A stretch of 64,000 nt of DNA from Oscillospiraceae bacterium (GCA_021771675.1 JAETOP010000004.1:62001-126000); one strand, 5' to 3'; positions 43,224 through 53,180 are shown, numbered from the stretch's first letter. A program made the numbers and translations. The notes: a model not told the origin generated them from the sequence alone.

Positions 43224-44243
43224 ATGAAGAAAATCCTCGCTATGCTGCTGGTCGTTGCAATGGTAATGGGTTTGGCCTGTATGGCTTCCGCCGAGGAAGT
43301 CAAGACCTACAAGGTCGGCTGCTCCATCTACACCTTTGACGACAACTTCATGACCCTGTACCGCAACGAGATCATTGACTACTTCAAGACCCTGGAAACC
43401 GATACTGTGAAGTATGAAATCACCATGGCTGACGGCAAGAACGACATGGCCGAGCAGACCAACCAGGTTCAGAACTTCATCACCCAGGGCATGGATGTCA
43501 TCATCCTGAACCTGGTTCAGACCTCCTCCGCTGATGCCGTGATCGATATGGTCGTCGATGCCGGTATCCCCCTGGTTCTGATTAACCGTGAGCCTCTGGC
43601 CTATGATGCCGACGGCAAGACCCTGGATGAGGCCTATGAGGGCATCCTGGACAATCCTACCGTCTGCTACGTCGGCGCTGACGCTCGTCAGTCCGGCACC
43701 TTCCAGGGCGAAATCGTTGCCGCTCTGGACAACCATGGCGACATCAATGGCGACGGCGTCATCAGCTACATCATGATCGAGGGCGACCCCGAAAACATCG
43801 ATGCCCAGTATCGTACCGAGTTCTCCATCAAGGCTTTGACCGACGCTGGCTACGAAGTCAAGTGCCTGGATGATCAGGTCGGCAACTGGCAGCAGTCCAA
43901 GGGCCAGGAGCTCACCGCCAATGCCCTGACCGCCAACGGCTACGACGTGGAAGTCGTGTTCTGCAACAATGACGGCATGGCTCTGGGCGCTGTGGCTGCC
44001 ATCGAGGCCGCTGGCCGTATTGTCGGCGAAGACATCTACGTCCTGGGTGTTGACGCTCTGGAAGAGGCTGTTCAGCTGATTAAGGCTGGCGAAATGACCG
44101 GTACCGTCCTGAACGACCACATCGGCCAGTCCCACAAGGCTGTTGACGTTGCCGTCATGGCCCTGAATGGCGAGCAGATCGACAACTACTACTGGGTTGA
44201 CTACGTGAAGGTTGATAAGGCCTACGCTGAGGCTAACTACTAA
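43224..44243 (+). CDS. mglB: Galactose/glucose-type ABC transporter substrate-binding protein
   Basis: 339 residues from ATG 43224 (AAGGAG upstream; the earlier in-frame ATG 43203 precedes that site). Export signal 1-27; a Cys at 19 sits in GLAC, a poor lipobox, whereas ASA-EE fits signal peptidase I. Periplasmic-binding fold of the MglB kind: EITMADGKNDMAEQTNQVQNFI, VLINREP, and the calcium loop DNHGDINGDGVISYIMIEGDPENIDA. Ligand is probably galactose or another hexose, not proven. It heads an operon with mglA and mglC; a hairpin behind it likely lowers downstream expression. Confidence 0.9.
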   Translation: MKKILAMLLVVAMVMGLACMASAEEVKTYKVGCSIYTFDDNFMTLYRNEIIDYFKTLETDTVKYEITMADGKNDMAEQTNQVQNFITQGMDVIILNLVQTSSADAVIDMVVDAGIPLVLINREPLAYDADGKTLDEAYEGILDNPTVCYVGADARQSGTFQGEIVAALDNHGDINGDGVISYIMIEGDPENIDAQYRTEFSIKALTDAGYEVKCLDDQVGNWQQSKGQELTANALTANGYDVEVVFCNNDGMALGAVAAIEAAGRIVGEDIYVLGVDALEEAVQLIKAGEMTGTVLNDHIGQSHKAVDVAVMALNGEQIDNYYWVDYVKVDKAYAEANY

Positions 44244-44280
44244 TCTTCCATTGTAAAGGACTCATAATCGAATGATGAAG

Positions 44281-44314
44281 CGGGTGGGTCTGATGGCCCA
44301 CCCGTCTTTCTTTT
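44281..44314 (+). terminator. Partial terminator between mglB and mglA
   Basis: CGGGTGGG (44281-44288) pairs with CCCACCCG (44297-44304), followed by TCTTTCTTTT. It lies inside the operon, so it is expected to trim transcription so that binding protein exceeds ATPase and permease. Confidence 0.75.
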
Positions 44315-44345
44315 AAACTCAGGATCACAGAAGGAGGTTCGTCGC

Positions 44346-45857
44346 ATGTCCGAATTTGTACTGGAAATGACCGGGGTATGCAAGTCATTTCCAGGCGTAA
44401 AAGCATTGGATCATGCTGAGCTTAGGCTTCATCCAGGCAAGGTTCACGCGCTGATGGGAGAAAACGGCGCAGGAAAATCCACCCTGATGAAGTGTATGTT
44501 TGGCATTTATAAAATGGATGAGGGCCAGATTAAAATCGATGGACAACCGGTTACCATCAGCGATCCCATGGATGCGCTGCATAAGGGAATCGCAATGGTG
44601 CACCAGGAACTTCAGCCCATTCCTGCCCGTACTGTGGGCGAGAATATCTTCCTGGGCCGGTATCCCATGAAGAAGCTTTTCGGCATCATCCCCATGATCG
44701 ATCACGACAAGATGTACGCCGATACAGCGGAGCTGCTGAAAAAAGTCCGCATGAAGTTCGACCCCAAACAGAAGGTAGGGGAGCTCAGCGTCTCTCAGAT
44801 GCAGTCTGTGGAGATTGCCAAGGCAGTTTCCGCCAACTGCCGGGTGCTGATCCTGGATGAGCCCACCTCCTCTCTGACCCAAAATGAGGTGGATGCGCTG
44901 TTCCGCATCATTGAGGATCTGAAGGCGGAAAACGTGGCCATTGTGTATATCTCCCATAAGATGGATGAGATTCTCCGCATTGGCGACGAGGTCACCATCA
45001 TGCGTGACGGCCAGTATATTGGCACCTGGCCTGCCAAAGAACTGACCACCGATATGATTATCACCCAGATGGTGGGCCGGGAGCTGAAAAACCTCTATCC
45101 CCCCAGAGCAAATGTTCCCGGGGAAGAGGTCCTGAAGGTTCAAGATTTCACCTCCATCAACCCCAAGAGCTTCCGCAATGTCTCCTTCTCCCTGCGCAAG
45201 GGCGAAATCCTTGGCGTGGGCGGCCTGGTAGGCGCCCAGCGGACAGAACTGATGGAAGGCCTCTTCGGCATCCGATCCCACAGCAAGGGCAGCATTTTCT
45301 ACAGGGGAAAGGAAATGATCATCAATCGTCCCAAGGATGCCATCGACAACGGAATTGCCCTGCTCACCGAGGATCGCCGGGGCAGCGGCATTATGGGTGT
45401 GCTCAGTGTGGCTGACAACATCTCCATTGCCTCCCTGAAAAAGTATCTGGACTTTGGAATCTCCATCAATAAAAAGAAGGTGGAGCAGCTGGTGCAGGAT
45501 AATGTGAAGGTCATGAACATCAAAACTCCTTCCTCCAAAACACTTATCAAGTCCCTCTCCGGCGGCAACCAGCAGAAGGTTCTGATCGGCCGCTGGCTGG
45601 CCAATAATCCGGATGTGCTGATTCTGGATGAACCCACCCGGGGCATTGATGTGGGAGCGAAATACGAGATTTACTGCATCATCGCTGACCTGGCAAAGGC
45701 GGGCAAGAGCATCATCATGATCAGCTCCGAAATGGGCGAGCTGATTGGTATGTCCGACCGGATCATGGTCATGTGCGACGGCCGGGTGACGGGCTTCGTG
45801 AACGGCGAGGACGCAACCCAGGAAAACATTATGGCCTTGGCCACACAGTTTGAGTGA
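44346..45857 (+). CDS. mglA: Sugar ABC transporter ATPase (two ABC domains)
   Basis: 503 residues. First ABC domain: GENGAGKSTLMK Walker A (about 36-47), signature LSVSQMQSVEIAKA, Walker B LILDEPTSSL. Second domain: degenerate Walker A (GLVGAQRTELMEGL), signature LSGGNQQKVLIGRWL, LILDEPTRGIDVGAKYEIY. This pattern is typical of the CUT2 monosaccharide family (MglA, RbsA). GAAGGAGG site. Confidence 0.95.
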   Translation: MSEFVLEMTGVCKSFPGVKALDHAELRLHPGKVHALMGENGAGKSTLMKCMFGIYKMDEGQIKIDGQPVTISDPMDALHKGIAMVHQELQPIPARTVGENIFLGRYPMKKLFGIIPMIDHDKMYADTAELLKKVRMKFDPKQKVGELSVSQMQSVEIAKAVSANCRVLILDEPTSSLTQNEVDALFRIIEDLKAENVAIVYISHKMDEILRIGDEVTIMRDGQYIGTWPAKELTTDMIITQMVGRELKNLYPPRANVPGEEVLKVQDFTSINPKSFRNVSFSLRKGEILGVGGLVGAQRTELMEGLFGIRSHSKGSIFYRGKEMIINRPKDAIDNGIALLTEDRRGSGIMGVLSVADNISIASLKKYLDFGISINKKKVEQLVQDNVKVMNIKTPSSKTLIKSLSGGNQQKVLIGRWLANNPDVLILDEPTRGIDVGAKYEIYCIIADLAKAGKSIIMISSEMGELIGMSDRIMVMCDGRVTGFVNGEDATQENIMALATQFE

Positions 45858-45876
45858 GCAAGGGGAGGAAAACAAA

Positions 45877-46914
45877 ATGAATGATATTGAATTGAAAGAA
45901 AACAGATTGAGAGATAATCGTTTTGTGGCTGGGGCATGGAGCCTGGTAAAGGGCAATCCCATTGCGGTGCTGCTGATTATTGCGGCCATAGTGGTGGGCT
46001 GTCTGGTTGATAATTTCTTCTCCTGGGCCAACCTGGCCAACCTTTTGAGCAATACGGCGGTTCGCTTCCTGATCGCTCTGGGCGTCTCCGGCTGCCTGAT
46101 TACCAAGGGTACTGACCTGTCCGCAGGCCGTCAGGTGGGTCTGGCTGCCTGCCTGTCCGGCATCCTCTGCCAGCGGGCGGACTACACCGGCCGGCTGTGG
46201 AAGAGCGTTCCCGAAATGAACATCTTCCTGGTGCTGCTCATTGTTGTGGTCATCGGTTTCGTGGTTGGTTTGGTCAATGGTCTGATTATTGCAAAGCTGA
46301 AGGTTCCCCCCTTCATCGCCACTCTGGGCACCCAGACCATCATCTACGGCATTGCCCTGGTGCTCACGGACGCCCAGCCCATCGGCGGCTTCCAGAAGAT
46401 CTACACCCGGCTGATTACCGGTAGAATCGGCAATGTCCGGGGATTCCACATTCCCTATCTGGCATTTGTGGCCCTGGCCTTCGGACTGCTGTTCTGGTTT
46501 ATCTACAACAAGACCCGGCACGGCAAATACATGTACGCCATTGGCGGCAACGAGGTGGCGGCAGAGGTCTCCGGTGTGAACACCGCCAAGACCACGATTT
46601 CCATTTATATCACCGCTGGCATCATGTATGCCATCGCCGGTTATCTGCTGGCTGCCAAGTCCGGCGGCTCCTCCGCCAGCATGGGCACCGGCTATGAGCT
46701 GGAGGCCATTGCGGGCTGTACCATCGGCGGCGTCTCCACCACCGGCGGCATCGGCACTGTCCCCGGCATTCTGGTGGGCGTGCTGGTGTTTGAGCTGCTG
46801 AAGATCATTCTCCAGTTCCTCAGCGTCAACCCCTACTATAACTACATCGTTCAGGGTCTGGTCATTGTCATTGCCGTTGCTCTGGACATCCGGAAGTACC
46901 TGGCGAAGAAGTAA
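45877..46914 (+). CDS. mglC: Sugar ABC transporter permease (MglC type)
   Basis: 345 residues from ATG 45877, which has GGGGAGG upstream; an in-frame start at 45850 inside mglA is rejected. About ten membrane segments. FLIALGVSGCLITKGTDLSAGRQVGLAA and GGNEVAAEVSGVNTAKTTISIYITAGIMYAIAG are characteristic of BPD_transp_2 permeases; the latter holds the loop that contacts the ATPase. The stop overlaps the next small gene. Confidence 0.94.
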   Translation: MNDIELKENRLRDNRFVAGAWSLVKGNPIAVLLIIAAIVVGCLVDNFFSWANLANLLSNTAVRFLIALGVSGCLITKGTDLSAGRQVGLAACLSGILCQRADYTGRLWKSVPEMNIFLVLLIVVVIGFVVGLVNGLIIAKLKVPPFIATLGTQTIIYGIALVLTDAQPIGGFQKIYTRLITGRIGNVRGFHIPYLAFVALAFGLLFWFIYNKTRHGKYMYAIGGNEVAAEVSGVNTAKTTISIYITAGIMYAIAGYLLAAKSGGSSASMGTGYELEAIAGCTIGGVSTTGGIGTVPGILVGVLVFELLKIILQFLSVNPYYNYIVQGLVIVIAVALDIRKYLAKK

Positions 46915-47156
46915 TGTCGGATATTTCGGAAAGAGAAGAGGCCCTGCGGCAGCGGGAGCAGGAACTGGATCGGCGTGAGAAAGAGCTGGATGCATTTTCT
47001 GCCGCCATGGACGCCAAGAAAAAGAACCTCTATGGCAAGCTCCCCGTGAACTTGAAGCAGGTGAATACGATTTTGTATCTGGCCCTGGGGGCATTGGGGA
47101 TTGTGGTCGTCCTGATTATCCTGGAGGCTGCGGGCATCTTCAAAATTGGTGGTTAA
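46914..47156 (+). CDS. Small coiled-coil, single-span membrane protein
   Basis: 80 residues. MSDISEREEALRQREQELDRREKELDAF is a regular heptad-like coiled coil (about 3-30); a hydrophobic helix (about 52-72, TILYLALGALGIVVVLIILEAAG) ends the protein. Its ATG overlaps the mglC stop (TAATG), so it is made with the permease. Not a known transporter subunit; possibly an assembly or stability partner (inference). Confidence 0.75.
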   Translation: MSDISEREEALRQREQELDRREKELDAFSAAMDAKKKNLYGKLPVNLKQVNTILYLALGALGIVVVLIILEAAGIFKIGG

Positions 47157-47161
47157 ATGAT

Positions 47162-47197
47162 GGGAGGATGGCAAATCTGCCATCCTCCCTGGCGTTT
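47162..47197 (+). terminator. Terminator of the mgl operon
   Basis: Perfect 12-bp stem GGGAGGATGGCA-AATC-TGCCATCCTCCC followed by TGGCGTTTT. Between 47198 and 47442 I see no gene; the stretch contains two CTTCCCAACC motifs. Confidence 0.9.
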
Positions 47198-47442
47198 TCG
47201 TATTATTTCCCAATTAAAATTTTTTATTTTGATTGGGAAGGCATTACCTACTGGTGACGGGTGCTCTTGCGGCTGCCATATCTCCCAAAAAGATGACCGG
47301 AAAGGGGAAAGCACTTAGTTCTCCGGGGTAGGAAAGCCCTGCACCCTTCCCAACCAATGGTGGAATCTTCCCAACCCTACCGGTGGTTCCTGGAAAAAAC
47401 GGGGAATCAGGAGTATCCTTCAAAGCGAAGGGAGGAAAAAGA

Positions 47443-48261
47443 ATGACACAGACAGAAATTGGGCGCTTTATTGCCCAATGCCGGAAAGAGAAAAAACTGA
47501 CGCAATCACAGTTGGCAGACAAACTGAATCTCACAGACAGAGCTGTCTCCAAATGGGAGACGGGTAAATGTATGCCCGATTCCTCCATCATGCTGGAGCT
47601 TTGTAAAATATTGGAAATCACAGTAAATGAGCTGCTGAGCGGTGAGAAAATTGACGCTGAAAATTATGAAAAGAAGGCGAATGAAAATCTGATCGCCTTG
47701 AAAAGAAAGGGAGAGAAAAACGTGGAAAGGAAGGGAATGGCATTCTTCCTGTTTTCAGCAGCCCTTTTATCGGGAATCGTAGTATGTCTGATTTGCGACA
47801 TTGCAATATCGGGAAAATTAACATGGTCGCTGATTCCGGTGAGCTCCATTGTGTTTGCATGGGTCATCTCTTTTCCAGGCATCATACTGGGGAAGAGGGG
47901 AATCATCGGAAGCTTCCTATCGTTCAGCATTTTTGTGATTCCATATTTGTTCCTGCTGAGCAGCATCATAAAAGTAAGGGAAGTCTTTTCTGTTGGTGCG
48001 GTTACGGCAGCGGTTTCTATTGCTTTCCTGTGGATTATTACGGCGGTTTTTATTTGTATTGGAAAAACAAGAAGAAGGGCTGCATTTGGAATAACCTTTT
48101 TAACGGCCATTCCATTTGTGGTTGTCGTCAATGTGATACTATCAAAAATGACAGGGGAGCCTGCCTTTGATGTATGGGACATGCTTTCCATCTTGATCCT
48201 TCTCGTATTGGCAGCTGCATCCTTTGCCGTCAGCCATATAAGGGAGGAGAAAAGGAGATAA
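47443..48261 (+). CDS. XRE-family regulator with membrane C-terminus
   Basis: 272 residues from ATG 47443 (GGGAGGAAAAAGA upstream). Residues ~5-60 form the helix-turn-helix IGRFIAQCRKEKKLTQSQLADKLNLTDRAVSKWETGKCMPD. After a charged linker (about 70-100) come five to six membrane segments to the end. Membrane-tethered XRE proteins of this kind are common in Clostridia; regulated genes and signal are unknown. AT-rich compared with the core genes. Confidence 0.85.
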   Translation: MTQTEIGRFIAQCRKEKKLTQSQLADKLNLTDRAVSKWETGKCMPDSSIMLELCKILEITVNELLSGEKIDAENYEKKANENLIALKRKGEKNVERKGMAFFLFSAALLSGIVVCLICDIAISGKLTWSLIPVSSIVFAWVISFPGIILGKRGIIGSFLSFSIFVIPYLFLLSSIIKVREVFSVGAVTAAVSIAFLWIITAVFICIGKTRRRAAFGITFLTAIPFVVVVNVILSKMTGEPAFDVWDMLSILILLVLAAASFAVSHIREEKRR

Positions 48262-48282
48262 AACAGCCGTCAAAAATTTACG

Positions 48283-48313
48283 GCAATATTTCACAAAAAT
48301 ATTGCTTTTCTTT
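48283..48313 (+). terminator. Terminator behind the XRE gene
   Basis: Perfect 9-bp stem GCAATATTT-CACAA-AAATATTGC followed by TTTTCTTTT. Confidence 0.8.
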
Positions 48314-48330
48314 TGGCAATGTGCTATATT
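48302..48330 (+). promoter_or_regulatory. Possible promoter of typA
   Basis: TTGCTT (48302-48307), 17-bp spacer, TATATT (48325-48330), overlapping the upstream terminator tail and 45 bp before the typA start. Confidence 0.5.
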
Positions 48331-48375
48331 TGATAGTTGAGAGTAAGATAATCCATTGAAGAAGGAGCGCAATTT

Positions 48376-50208
48376 ATGGCATCTCAGGATAAAATCAGAA
48401 ACATTGCCATTATCGCCCACGTTGACCACGGCAAGACCACCCTGGTGGACGAAATGCTGAAACAGGGCGGTATTTATCGGGAAAATCAGACCACTGTGGA
48501 ACGGGTGATGGATTCCGGCGACTTGGAGCGGGAGCGTGGCATCACCATTCTGGCCAAGAACACCTCCGTCCGCTACAAGGACTATAAAATCAACATTGTG
48601 GATACTCCGGGCCACGCCGACTTCGGCGGCGAGGTGGAACGAATCCTGAAAATGGTCAACGGCGTCATTCTGCTGGTGGATGCCGCCGAGGGCCCCATGC
48701 CCCAGACCCGCTTCGTGCTGCAAAAGGCCCTGGAGTTGGGCCACAAGGTCATCGTGGCCGTGAACAAGGTGGACAAGCCCGATGCCCGGGTTCATGAGGT
48801 GATGGACGAGGTGCTGGAGCTGCTGCTGGACCTGAACGCCACTGATGAGCAATTCAACAGCCCTACCATCTTCTGCTCCGGCCGCCAGGGTACCGCCTCC
48901 TACGGCCCCGACGAGCAGGGCGCCGATCTGACCCCCCTGTTCGAGACCATCGTTAACTATATCGACGCTCCCCAGGGCGACGAGAACGCCCCCTTGCAGC
49001 TGCTGGTTTCCTCCATTGACTATAACGAGTATGTGGGCCGGATCGCCGTGGGCCGGGTGGAGCGGGGCACCATCAAAGTCAACCAGGAGGTTACCATCTG
49101 CGACTATCATGACCCCCAGATCAAGACCAAGGGGAAGGTAGTGGCGCTGTACGAGTTCGACGGCCTGGGCAAAACGGCCATCCAGGAGGCCAAGGCCGGT
49201 GAGATTGTGGCTCTCTCCGGTATGGCGGACATCACCATCGGCCGCACCCTCTGTGCGCCTGAAGCCGTGGAACCTCTGCCCTTTGTGAAGATCAGCGATC
49301 CCACCATTGAAATGACCTTCTCCGTCAACGATTCCCCCTTTGCAGGCAAGGAGGGCAAGTATGTCACCTCCCGGAATCTGCGGGATCGGCTGGAGCGGGA
49401 GCTGCTGAAGGACGTGTCCCTCCACGTCACCGAGCAGGGTACCGATGCCTTCAATGTGGCTGGACGGGGTGAAATGCATCTGTCCATTCTGATGGAGACC
49501 ATGCGCCGGGAGGGCTATGAGTTCTCCGTGTCCACCCCCCGGGTGCTGACCAGGGAGATTGATGGGAAGACCTGCGAGCCCATCGAGCGGATGGTGGCCG
49601 ACGTGCCCGAGGAGTGCATGGGCTCCGTGATTGAGAAGATGGGCCGCCGGAAGGGCGACCTGCTGAGCATGACCCCCATGGGCAGCCGCTACCGCCTGGA
49701 ATTTCTGGTTCCCTCCCGGGGCCTGTTCGGCTACCGGAATGAGTTCCTCACCGATACCCGGGGCGAGGGAATCATGTCCTCGGTGCTGGATTCCTACGCC
49801 CCCATGAAGGGCGAGATTGAGCGACGCCTCACCGGTTCCCTCATCGCCTTTGAAAGCGGCGAAGCCGTGGCCTATGGCCTGGGCGCTGCCCAGGAACGGG
49901 GAGCGCTGTTCATCGCACCGGGCACTCCGGTCTATGCAGGCATGGTTATCGGCGTTTGCAGCCGGAATGAGGATATGACCGTCAACGTCTGCAAACGCAA
50001 GCAGCTGACCAATATGCGGGCCGCCGGTTCTGACGAAGCCATCCGCCTGTCTCCTCCCCGGAACCTGTCCCTGGAGCAGTGCCTGGAATTTCTGGCGGAC
50101 GACGAGCTGCTGGAGTGCACCCCCAAGAGCCTGCGCATCCGCAAGCGGGAGCTGGATCACGCTACCCGTATGCGGGAGCTGATGAAGAGAAGAGCCCAAG
50201 AGGGGTAA
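48376..50208 (+). CDS. typA: Ribosome-associated GTPase TypA/BipA
   Basis: 610 residues, normal length. G1 [15 protein letters not shown], switch [12 protein letters not shown]3 [15 protein letters not shown]4 NKVD, then EF-G-like domains III and V and the TypA-specific C-terminal domain ([20 protein letters not shown] [27 protein letters not shown]). BipA acts in 50S assembly and stress adaptation. Monocistronic between two terminators. Confidence 0.97.
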   Translation: MASQDKIRNIAIIAHVDHGKTTLVDEMLKQGGIYRENQTTVERVMDSGDLERERGITILAKNTSVRYKDYKINIVDTPGHADFGGEVERILKMVNGVILLVDAAEGPMPQTRFVLQKALELGHKVIVAVNKVDKPDARVHEVMDEVLELLLDLNATDEQFNSPTIFCSGRQGTASYGPDEQGADLTPLFETIVNYIDAPQGDENAPLQLLVSSIDYNEYVGRIAVGRVERGTIKVNQEVTICDYHDPQIKTKGKVVALYEFDGLGKTAIQEAKAGEIVALSGMADITIGRTLCAPEAVEPLPFVKISDPTIEMTFSVNDSPFAGKEGKYVTSRNLRDRLERELLKDVSLHVTEQGTDAFNVAGRGEMHLSILMETMRREGYEFSVSTPRVLTREIDGKTCEPIERMVADVPEECMGSVIEKMGRRKGDLLSMTPMGSRYRLEFLVPSRGLFGYRNEFLTDTRGEGIMSSVLDSYAPMKGEIERRLTGSLIAFESGEAVAYGLGAAQERGALFIAPGTPVYAGMVIGVCSRNEDMTVNVCKRKQLTNMRAAGSDEAIRLSPPRNLSLEQCLEFLADDELLECTPKSLRIRKRELDHATRMRELMKRRAQEG

Positions 50209-50223
50209 AATCATCGAAAGTGA

Positions 50224-50255
50224 ACATCCCCGGCGCAAGCCGGGGATGTACTTTT
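50224..50255 (+). terminator. Terminator of typA
   Basis: Perfect 11-bp stem ACATCCCCGGC-GCAA-GCCGGGGATGT followed by ACTTTT. Confidence 0.9.
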
Positions 50256-50357
50256 CGGGAGTAAAGCTGCCAGTTTAGGGCATTCTGTAGGGGAAGGTCT
50301 TTGGTTCGTGATATTACCCCATTGGTGGGGAGACAAAAGCATCGATATAACAAATAA

Positions 50358-50381
50358 CTGGACTCTATTTGCAGAGTCCAG
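50358..50381 (-). terminator. Terminator of the mre/PBP operon
   Basis: Perfect 9-bp stem CTGGACTCT-ATTTGC-AGAGTCCAG; on the minus strand it is followed by TTATTTGTT, 20 bp behind the PBP stop codon. The same CTGGACT stem start is used by the terminator at 19477. Confidence 0.75.
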
Positions 50382-50400
50382 CTTTTGCGTTTTTAGAGAA

Positions 50401-52521
50401 TCAGCCCACCTTGTTTTCGTAGGTGAAGACGTCGCTGGCGGCTTCCATTTCAAAGTAGGCCTCCAGAATGTCCTCGGCCACAGGGGCCAGCCAGCTTCCG
50501 TGGGCCGCCTTCTCGCCGTAGATGGCCACGGCGATTTCGGGGTCATTCTTGGGGGCGAAGCAGATGAAGGCAGCGTGGTCGGAGCCACCGGAGGAGTGCT
50601 GAGCGGTACCGGTCTTGGCGCAGACTTCCACGGGGAAGGTCTTGGGGTCTTCACGACCGCCAAAATACTTGTTGGCCGTACCGCTAATGTCGGTGATGAC
50701 CTTCCGCATTCCGGTCATGTACATCTCATAGGTGTCATAGGAGATGTCCATTTTGCTCACAATCTCCGGCTCATTCTGCTTGATGAGGGTCCGATAGTCG
50801 GAGGAGGCCACCCGGTTCAGGAAGGTGGCCCGATAGCGGGTGCCCCGGTTGGCCAGGGTACAGGCGTAGACACACAGCTGAAGGGGGGAGTATCGATTTT
50901 CGGACTGGCCGATGGCGGCGAGAACACGGTCACCGGCGTTCCACACGGCGTCGGGGCCTGTGTAGGAGGCGGCCTTACTGGTGGGATTGGCCCGCCAGCC
51001 GATGCTCTCGGTCAGCTCGATGCCGGTGGGCTCGCCCAGGCCGAAGCCCTTGGCGGCTTCGTCCATCATCTCCCAGGTCATTCGGTAGCCCAGCTCGTAG
51101 AAGAAGTAGTTGCAGGAGACCTTCAAAGCGTCGGTGGCGTCGATGGTGCCGTGGGTGGCCTGAACGGAGGAGTAGAGCAGGCATTTGGGGCTGAAGCCTT
51201 CCAGCGTTGTAAACGCGCCCTTGTCCTGAATGGTTTCCATATAGTCCAGGATTCGCTCGCCCTTGGAGTTGACGTTCTGCATGGCCGCCACCAGGGTGCA
51301 CATTTTGAAGGTGGAGCCGGGGGCGTAGTTGGCACCGAAGGCCCGGTTGAAGAAGGGCTTCAGCTCGTCCTCCATGATGGCGTTCCAGACCTCCGGCTTG
51401 GAGATGTTGGCCAGATCATAGGTGGGGTAGCTGGCACAGGCCAGAATTTCGCCGGTTTTCACCTTCATGACGATGACGGCGGCGCCCTGGGCGTCCAGGC
51501 CGGTGCTCTCGCCCTCGGAGGTGTTGATCTCCGGGTCGGTGAGATTGTGCATGACCTCGGCCAGGGAATCCTCGGCGATTTTTTGCAGGGTGATGTCGAT
51601 GGTGGTTTCCACGTTGTTTCCGGCGATGGGCTCCTTCCCCTCCAGATATTTCTGGCTGACAATGGCGCCGTCTTTGGAAACCACGTCCAACCGGCTGCCG
51701 TCGATGCCGTGGAGGTACTCTTCGAAGGCCTCCTCGAAGCCGGACTGGCCGATGTAGGCGTCCATGGAGTAGCCCTGCTCCTCGTATTTTTTCCAGTCGG
51801 CGTCGTCCATGCCGCCCATATAACCCAGAATGTGGGCCGCATAGGTGGTGTGATATTCCCGGACGGTGGAGGATTCCACCATCAATCCCGGGGTGTTCAG
51901 CTCCAGGATGGCGGACAGGTTCTCGTTGGAAACGTCCTCGATGAACACATAGTTGGGCAGGTTGGTCACGCCCCGCAGGTCAAATTCGTAGCGCAGGCCA
52001 ATGACGCCCCGGGCCTCTTCGTCCGTCCATTCCTCGGGCAGATCATAGCGCTCCCGCATCCGCTCCACCAGCAGCGGGGCGGTGATGTCCGGGTCCAGGC
52101 CCCAGTCCACCATGAAGCTTTGATAGTAACGCTGCCAGGAGGCGTTGTAGCTGTCCAGGGTGTACTGGAAGGGCTGGGTGGCGGTGATGGGGAAGTGGTC
52201 GTTGTGGGTGACACCCAGCTCCGCACATTTTTTCAAAAGATTATAAAGGTATTGGTTACGATCGTCAGCGGACTTGATGACATAATGGTTGAACACCAGG
52301 TCATAGCTGGCCCGATTGCCCACCAGGACGTTGCCGTTCCGATCCAGAATGTCTCCCCGAGCGGCGCGGACGGTGGTGATGGTGGAATAGGTGGTTGCGT
52401 TGTCGGTATTACCCTTCGTCTCAATGATCTGCAGGGAGAACAGCTTTGTGGCGAACAGGAACAGCACAAAGCCAAAAATACCCAGCAGAACAGAGGACCG
52501 AAATCGGGTCATTCTTTCCAT
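50401..52521 (-). CDS. mrdA: Class B penicillin-binding protein, PBP2 (MrdA) type
   Basis: 706 residues. One membrane anchor (about 9-29), a PBP dimerisation domain (about 55-330), then the transpeptidase with SxxK in GSTFKMC, SxN in SCNYFF and KTGT in CAKTGTAQ. It crosslinks lateral-wall peptidoglycan with RodA. The start at 52521 has GGAGG six bases before it and lies within the last codons of mreD (13-nt overlap). It completes the mreC-mreD-mrdA elongation set; mreB and rodA are not in the window. Confidence 0.93.
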   Translation of the reverse strand: MERMTRFRSSVLLGIFGFVLFLFATKLFSLQIIETKGNTDNATTYSTITTVRAARGDILDRNGNVLVGNRASYDLVFNHYVIKSADDRNQYLYNLLKKCAELGVTHNDHFPITATQPFQYTLDSYNASWQRYYQSFMVDWGLDPDITAPLLVERMRERYDLPEEWTDEEARGVIGLRYEFDLRGVTNLPNYVFIEDVSNENLSAILELNTPGLMVESSTVREYHTTYAAHILGYMGGMDDADWKKYEEQGYSMDAYIGQSGFEEAFEEYLHGIDGSRLDVVSKDGAIVSQKYLEGKEPIAGNNVETTIDITLQKIAEDSLAEVMHNLTDPEINTSEGESTGLDAQGAAVIVMKVKTGEILACASYPTYDLANISKPEVWNAIMEDELKPFFNRAFGANYAPGSTFKMCTLVAAMQNVNSKGERILDYMETIQDKGAFTTLEGFSPKCLLYSSVQATHGTIDATDALKVSCNYFFYELGYRMTWEMMDEAAKGFGLGEPTGIELTESIGWRANPTSKAASYTGPDAVWNAGDRVLAAIGQSENRYSPLQLCVYACTLANRGTRYRATFLNRVASSDYRTLIKQNEPEIVSKMDISYDTYEMYMTGMRKVITDISGTANKYFGGREDPKTFPVEVCAKTGTAQHSSGGSDHAAFICFAPKNDPEIAVAIYGEKAAHGSWLAPVAEDILEAYFEMEAASDVFTYENKVG

Positions 52522-53171
52522 GTATAGCCTCCAATTTGACCAATGCGATAGATGCAGTAATAAAGGGGAATCATCGCCGCCACGGTAAGCACGCCGGTGA
52601 GCAGGAATCGGGGCAGCCGATACCAGACGGTGAGTCCCAGAAACAGGCCCACGAGATAAAGAGAAAACTCATAGGCTATGGCTGCCAGCCCGGCGCAGAG
52701 CACGATGGAACTGCGGCTGCGGTTCCACACCACCTGGCGAAACACTGTGGCGGCCAGGCCAAGAACCGTCAGCAGCCCTACGCTGTAAGGGCCGGGGGCC
52801 GAGCCGGAGAAATAATAGATGATGGATGCGATCAGGATGAACACGCTGCCAACCTCGCTGCCCTCCATAACGGTGATCAGCAGCATGGCAGACACAGCTA
52901 GGTCGGTGGTGGAGCCGAAGATGGTGACCCGGCTCATCATGGTATCCTGAATCACCAGGCACAGCACACACACCCCGACGTAGCACAGCCAGCGCAGGGT
53001 TTGCAGCCATTGCAGGTGGGTAAAGCGCAGGGGCTTCAGGGGATTGACCCGGGGGCCATCGGGCTTGAACTCGGAAACCAGGGTACGGCGGACCCGTTTG
53101 GTTTTCTGCTTTTTTGGGGGAAGGCGGCGTTTCCGGGGTGCAGCCCGGCGTGGTTTGCGATCATTTGCCAT
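52509..53171 (-). CDS. mreD: Rod shape-determining protein MreD, long basic N-terminus
   Basis: 220 residues. The first ~55 are strongly basic (RKPRRAAPRKRRLPPKKQKTKR), about 40-50 longer than typical MreD; five to six membrane segments follow (about 60-215) with the FIPDIMLL-like region replaced by FGSTTDLAVSAMLLITVMEGSEVGSVF. Identification rests on position between mreC and a PBP2 gene and on the topology. Confidence 0.85.
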   Translation of the reverse strand: MANDRKPRRAAPRKRRLPPKKQKTKRVRRTLVSEFKPDGPRVNPLKPLRFTHLQWLQTLRWLCYVGVCVLCLVIQDTMMSRVTIFGSTTDLAVSAMLLITVMEGSEVGSVFILIASIIYYFSGSAPGPYSVGLLTVLGLAATVFRQVVWNRSRSSIVLCAGLAAIAYEFSLYLVGLFLGLTVWYRLPRFLLTGVLTVAAMIPLYYCIYRIGQIGGYTWKE

Positions 53172-53180
53172 GGATAAGCC

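Noticed and set aside
48142..50238. 698-residue open frame on the minus strand
   Set aside because: Shadow of typA, which has all GTPase motifs.
50308..52527. 739-residue open frame on the plus strand
   Set aside because: Exact shadow of the class B PBP gene; valine/glycine/histidine-rich with no domain.
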